Below are positions 4,638-6,270 of a stretch of DNA of 6,270 bases, piece after piece. The notes beneath the pieces are model-generated. The model was not told the DNA's origin. It saw only the letters and a program-made list of their open reading frames with translations, and made no database searches. Position 1 is the stretch's first letter, and the number at the start of each line of letters is the position of its first letter. Position numbers and translations under genes: made by a program. The stretch spans positions 1 to 6,270 of the forward strand of contig JAMWDA010000093.1 in assembly GCA_023818995.1 (NCBI GenBank), in the 5' to 3' direction. The DNA comes from Candidatus Omnitrophota bacterium (GTDB lineage: Bacteria > Omnitrophota > Gorgyraeia > Duberdicusellales > 4484-171).

Positions 4638-4988
4638 TTAATCATCTGCGTTAAATTTACTGCTGAGAATGGAAGAACAAAGTTCCTTATAAACACAATT
4701 CAATGAACACAAACTAAAGACTTTTCCTCTCTCATCTAAATAGGATAGTTTGCTTTCCTTAGAGATAGACACCGTAGGTTTATAAAATAGAATTTATTCC
4801 TTAGCATCCCTTTAACAATAATTTCTCAAAAGAGGTTTTTCTATTAAGAAAATCTCTGTTACTGAAATATAATAGTGGCATTATTTATAACAAATGGCAG
4901 GACGGTTTAAAAGTAAAAAAAGTAAAAGAAGACTTACTATAAACAAAAAGAGATTACTTTTAGATGAGTTTCTTTTAAAAGGTGACAT
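4638..4988 (-). pseudogene. Broken gene for a secreted protein with a CX3C motif
   Basis: One minus-strand frame of 117 codons runs from ATG 4988 to TAA 4638 with three internal stops (TAA, TAA, TAA). It starts MSPFKRNSSKSNLFLF and continues into IVSLLLLFLLLNRPAICYK, a basic head and hydrophobic core typical of a signal peptide or anchor. After the stops, the last 44 codons read SISKESKLSYLDERGKVFSL, then CSLNCVYKELCSSILSSKF. 'LDERGKVFSLCSLNC' resembles the C-terminal CX3C part of TRASH/NosL-type metal-binding domains, but the upstream cysteine expected about 20 residues before is not seen. Codons on both sides of the stops stay in register, which supports one decayed gene. It converges with the membrane-protein remnant at 4626. 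The ORF at 4894-5064 on the other strand overlaps its 5' end. Confidence 0.42.
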
Positions 4989-5064
4989 TTCTATTTTGCA
5001 AAAAATAAATTTCTTGTATAATGTATTTTTCTATAAGAAAATATTAAAGATTTTTTCACAATAA
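4894..5064 (+). CDS. Possible small basic protein, 56 residues
   Basis: ATG 4894 to TAA 5062-5064. The N-terminal 20 residues are very basic (MAGRFKSKKSKRRLTINKKR), followed by an amphipathic/hydrophobic part LLLDEFLLKGDISILQKINF and an aromatic end. A TATAAT at 4868-4873 would give a very short leader, and no SD is seen. It is antisense to the signal-peptide part of the broken secreted-protein gene, so only one of the two is likely to have been selected. I slightly prefer the minus strand because that frame continues to a meaningful C-terminus. The family is not recognised. Confidence 0.25.
   Translation: MAGRFKSKKSKRRLTINKKRLLLDEFLLKGDISILQKINFLYNVFFYKKILKIFSQ
4995..5022 (+). promoter_or_regulatory. 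Candidate promoter for a long pseB leader
   Basis: TTTGCA (4995-5000) and a perfect TATAAT (5017-5022) are 16 bases apart. A transcript starting near 5029 would reach pseB with a leader of about 465 bases containing the palindromes listed below. Nearer to pseB only weak AT-rich matches are seen. The high A+T content lowers the weight of this match. Confidence 0.3.
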
Positions 5065-5099
5065 GTTTGTGGTAGTTTGGAGTTTCTTTATATTAGCCC

Positions 5100-5137
5100 A
5101 AAATTTTAACTATTCTTTTAAAAATAGTCAAATTTTT
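5100..5137 (+). repeat. Imperfect AT-rich inverted repeat
   Basis: Fifteen-base arms (5100-5114 and 5123-5137) pair at 13 of 15 positions around an 8-base loop, with the perfect core ACTATT/AATAGT next to the loop. The right arm ends in a run of five T, so it could act as a weak terminator 36 bases after the 56-codon ORF, but it has almost no GC pairs. Confidence 0.4.
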
Positions 5138-5160
5138 AATAAGTGTCGATGATAATTAGA

Positions 5161-5189
5161 TAAATTATTTGAATTGTTTAAATAATTAA
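5161..5189. repeat. Short AT palindrome
   Basis: Arms 5161-5173 and 5177-5189 match at 11 of 13 positions, including the 8-bp core AATTATTT/AAATAATT, around a 3-base centre. Only 23 bases separate it from the previous inverted repeat. It may be a protein-binding site or a remnant of a small mobile element; AT richness makes chance formation easy. Confidence 0.3.
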
Positions 5190-5330
5190 CAGGATGTAGA
5201 ATAAGATAAGAAGTTACTTGAGTAATAATCTAAATATATCAAATGGTTAATTTTCACCTAAGTTTATTCTCTGCGGTAAATTGAAGGTAAAATTTATTCT
5301 AAGATACTCTAATGGATAGAGAGATAATTT

Positions 5331-5371
5331 TAAGGAGGAGGGTAAATTTAGCCTTGTGAATTAGGGCTAAA
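5331..5371 (+). promoter_or_regulatory. Orphan ribosome-binding sequence followed by a small hairpin
   Basis: AAGGAGGAGGG (5332-5342) is as good an SD as any in the window, but no frame of more than two codons starts at a proper distance. Directly after it, TTTAGCC (5347-5353) and GGCTAAA (5365-5371) form a perfect 7-bp stem with an 11-base loop. A 10-codon ATG frame begins at 5380. This may be a leader element of pseB or the start of a lost gene. Confidence 0.3.
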
Positions 5372-5421
5372 ACGCTAAAATGAGAGGAACAAATTTATAT
5401 ATACGGTTTTAGTATTTTTAA

Positions 5422-6270
<849 letters not shown>

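Noticed and set aside
4831..4857. Hairpin AGAGGTTTTTCT / AGAAAATCTCT as terminator
   Set aside because: About 11 pairs with a bulge, but no following T run and weak GC content; it lies inside the broken minus-strand gene.
3824..4988. Alternative genetic code (TGA or TAA read as sense) to rescue the broken frames
   Set aside because: TGA ends the radical-SAM and yggS genes and TAA ends four others in the window; remnants contain all three stop codons.

Overview
The window comes from an AT-rich bacterial chromosome. Genes have strong A/T third-position bias, TAA, TGA and TAG are all used as stops, and SD/promoter signals are ordinary sigma70-like. A BamE-like lipoprotein and a PseB nucleotide-sugar dehydratase suggest a diderm that decorates its surface or flagellin. 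A HypA relative and a radical-SAM enzyme fit an anaerobe. The taxon cannot be fixed from this sequence; an uncultured lineage of the Omnitrophota type is only a guess.

Region 1 (1-381): the 3' end of an unrecognised gene, then a compact dedicated unit. This has a perfect -35 box, a consensus Shine-Dalgarno, two tandem 20-codon genes for extremely lysine-rich peptides (each ending in five lysines), and a GC-rich intrinsic terminator. It is the strongest candidate for something undescribed.

Region 2 (388-3727): a co-directional block. First is a HypA-like nickel chaperone whose zinc-ribbon segment is missing in frame. After a 77-bp gap come five tightly packed genes: radical SAM (COG0731-like), YggS/PLPBP pyridoxal-phosphate homeostasis protein, COG1237-type metallo-beta-lactamase-fold hydrolase, a small BamE/SmpA-like lipoprotein, and a 3-methyladenine DNA glycosylase of the AAG/MPG family. 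Gaps are 4 bp or less, or the genes overlap, so one transcript is likely. The mix looks like housekeeping and damage control rather than one pathway.

Region 3 (3728-5493): about 1.77 kb with no intact long gene, but not empty. Reading both strands shows remnants of several genes: the zinc-finger start of an ISL3-like transposase (-), an unrecognised 58-codon frame (-), a possible response-regulator receiver remnant (+), a frameshifted two-helix membrane protein (+), and a secreted protein with a CX3C motif interrupted by three stops (-). There is also a 56-codon basic ORF (+) and several AT-rich palindromes. It looks like a decaying accessory segment between two conserved loci.

Region 4 (5494-6270): the 5' three-quarters of pseB (UDP-GlcNAc 4,6-dehydratase/5-epimerase), first step of pseudaminic acid synthesis, preceded by a perfect SD and a leader with a 24-nt near-palindrome that can also form one of two mutually exclusive hairpins. 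The gene runs off the window; the rest of a pse or glycan cluster probably follows.
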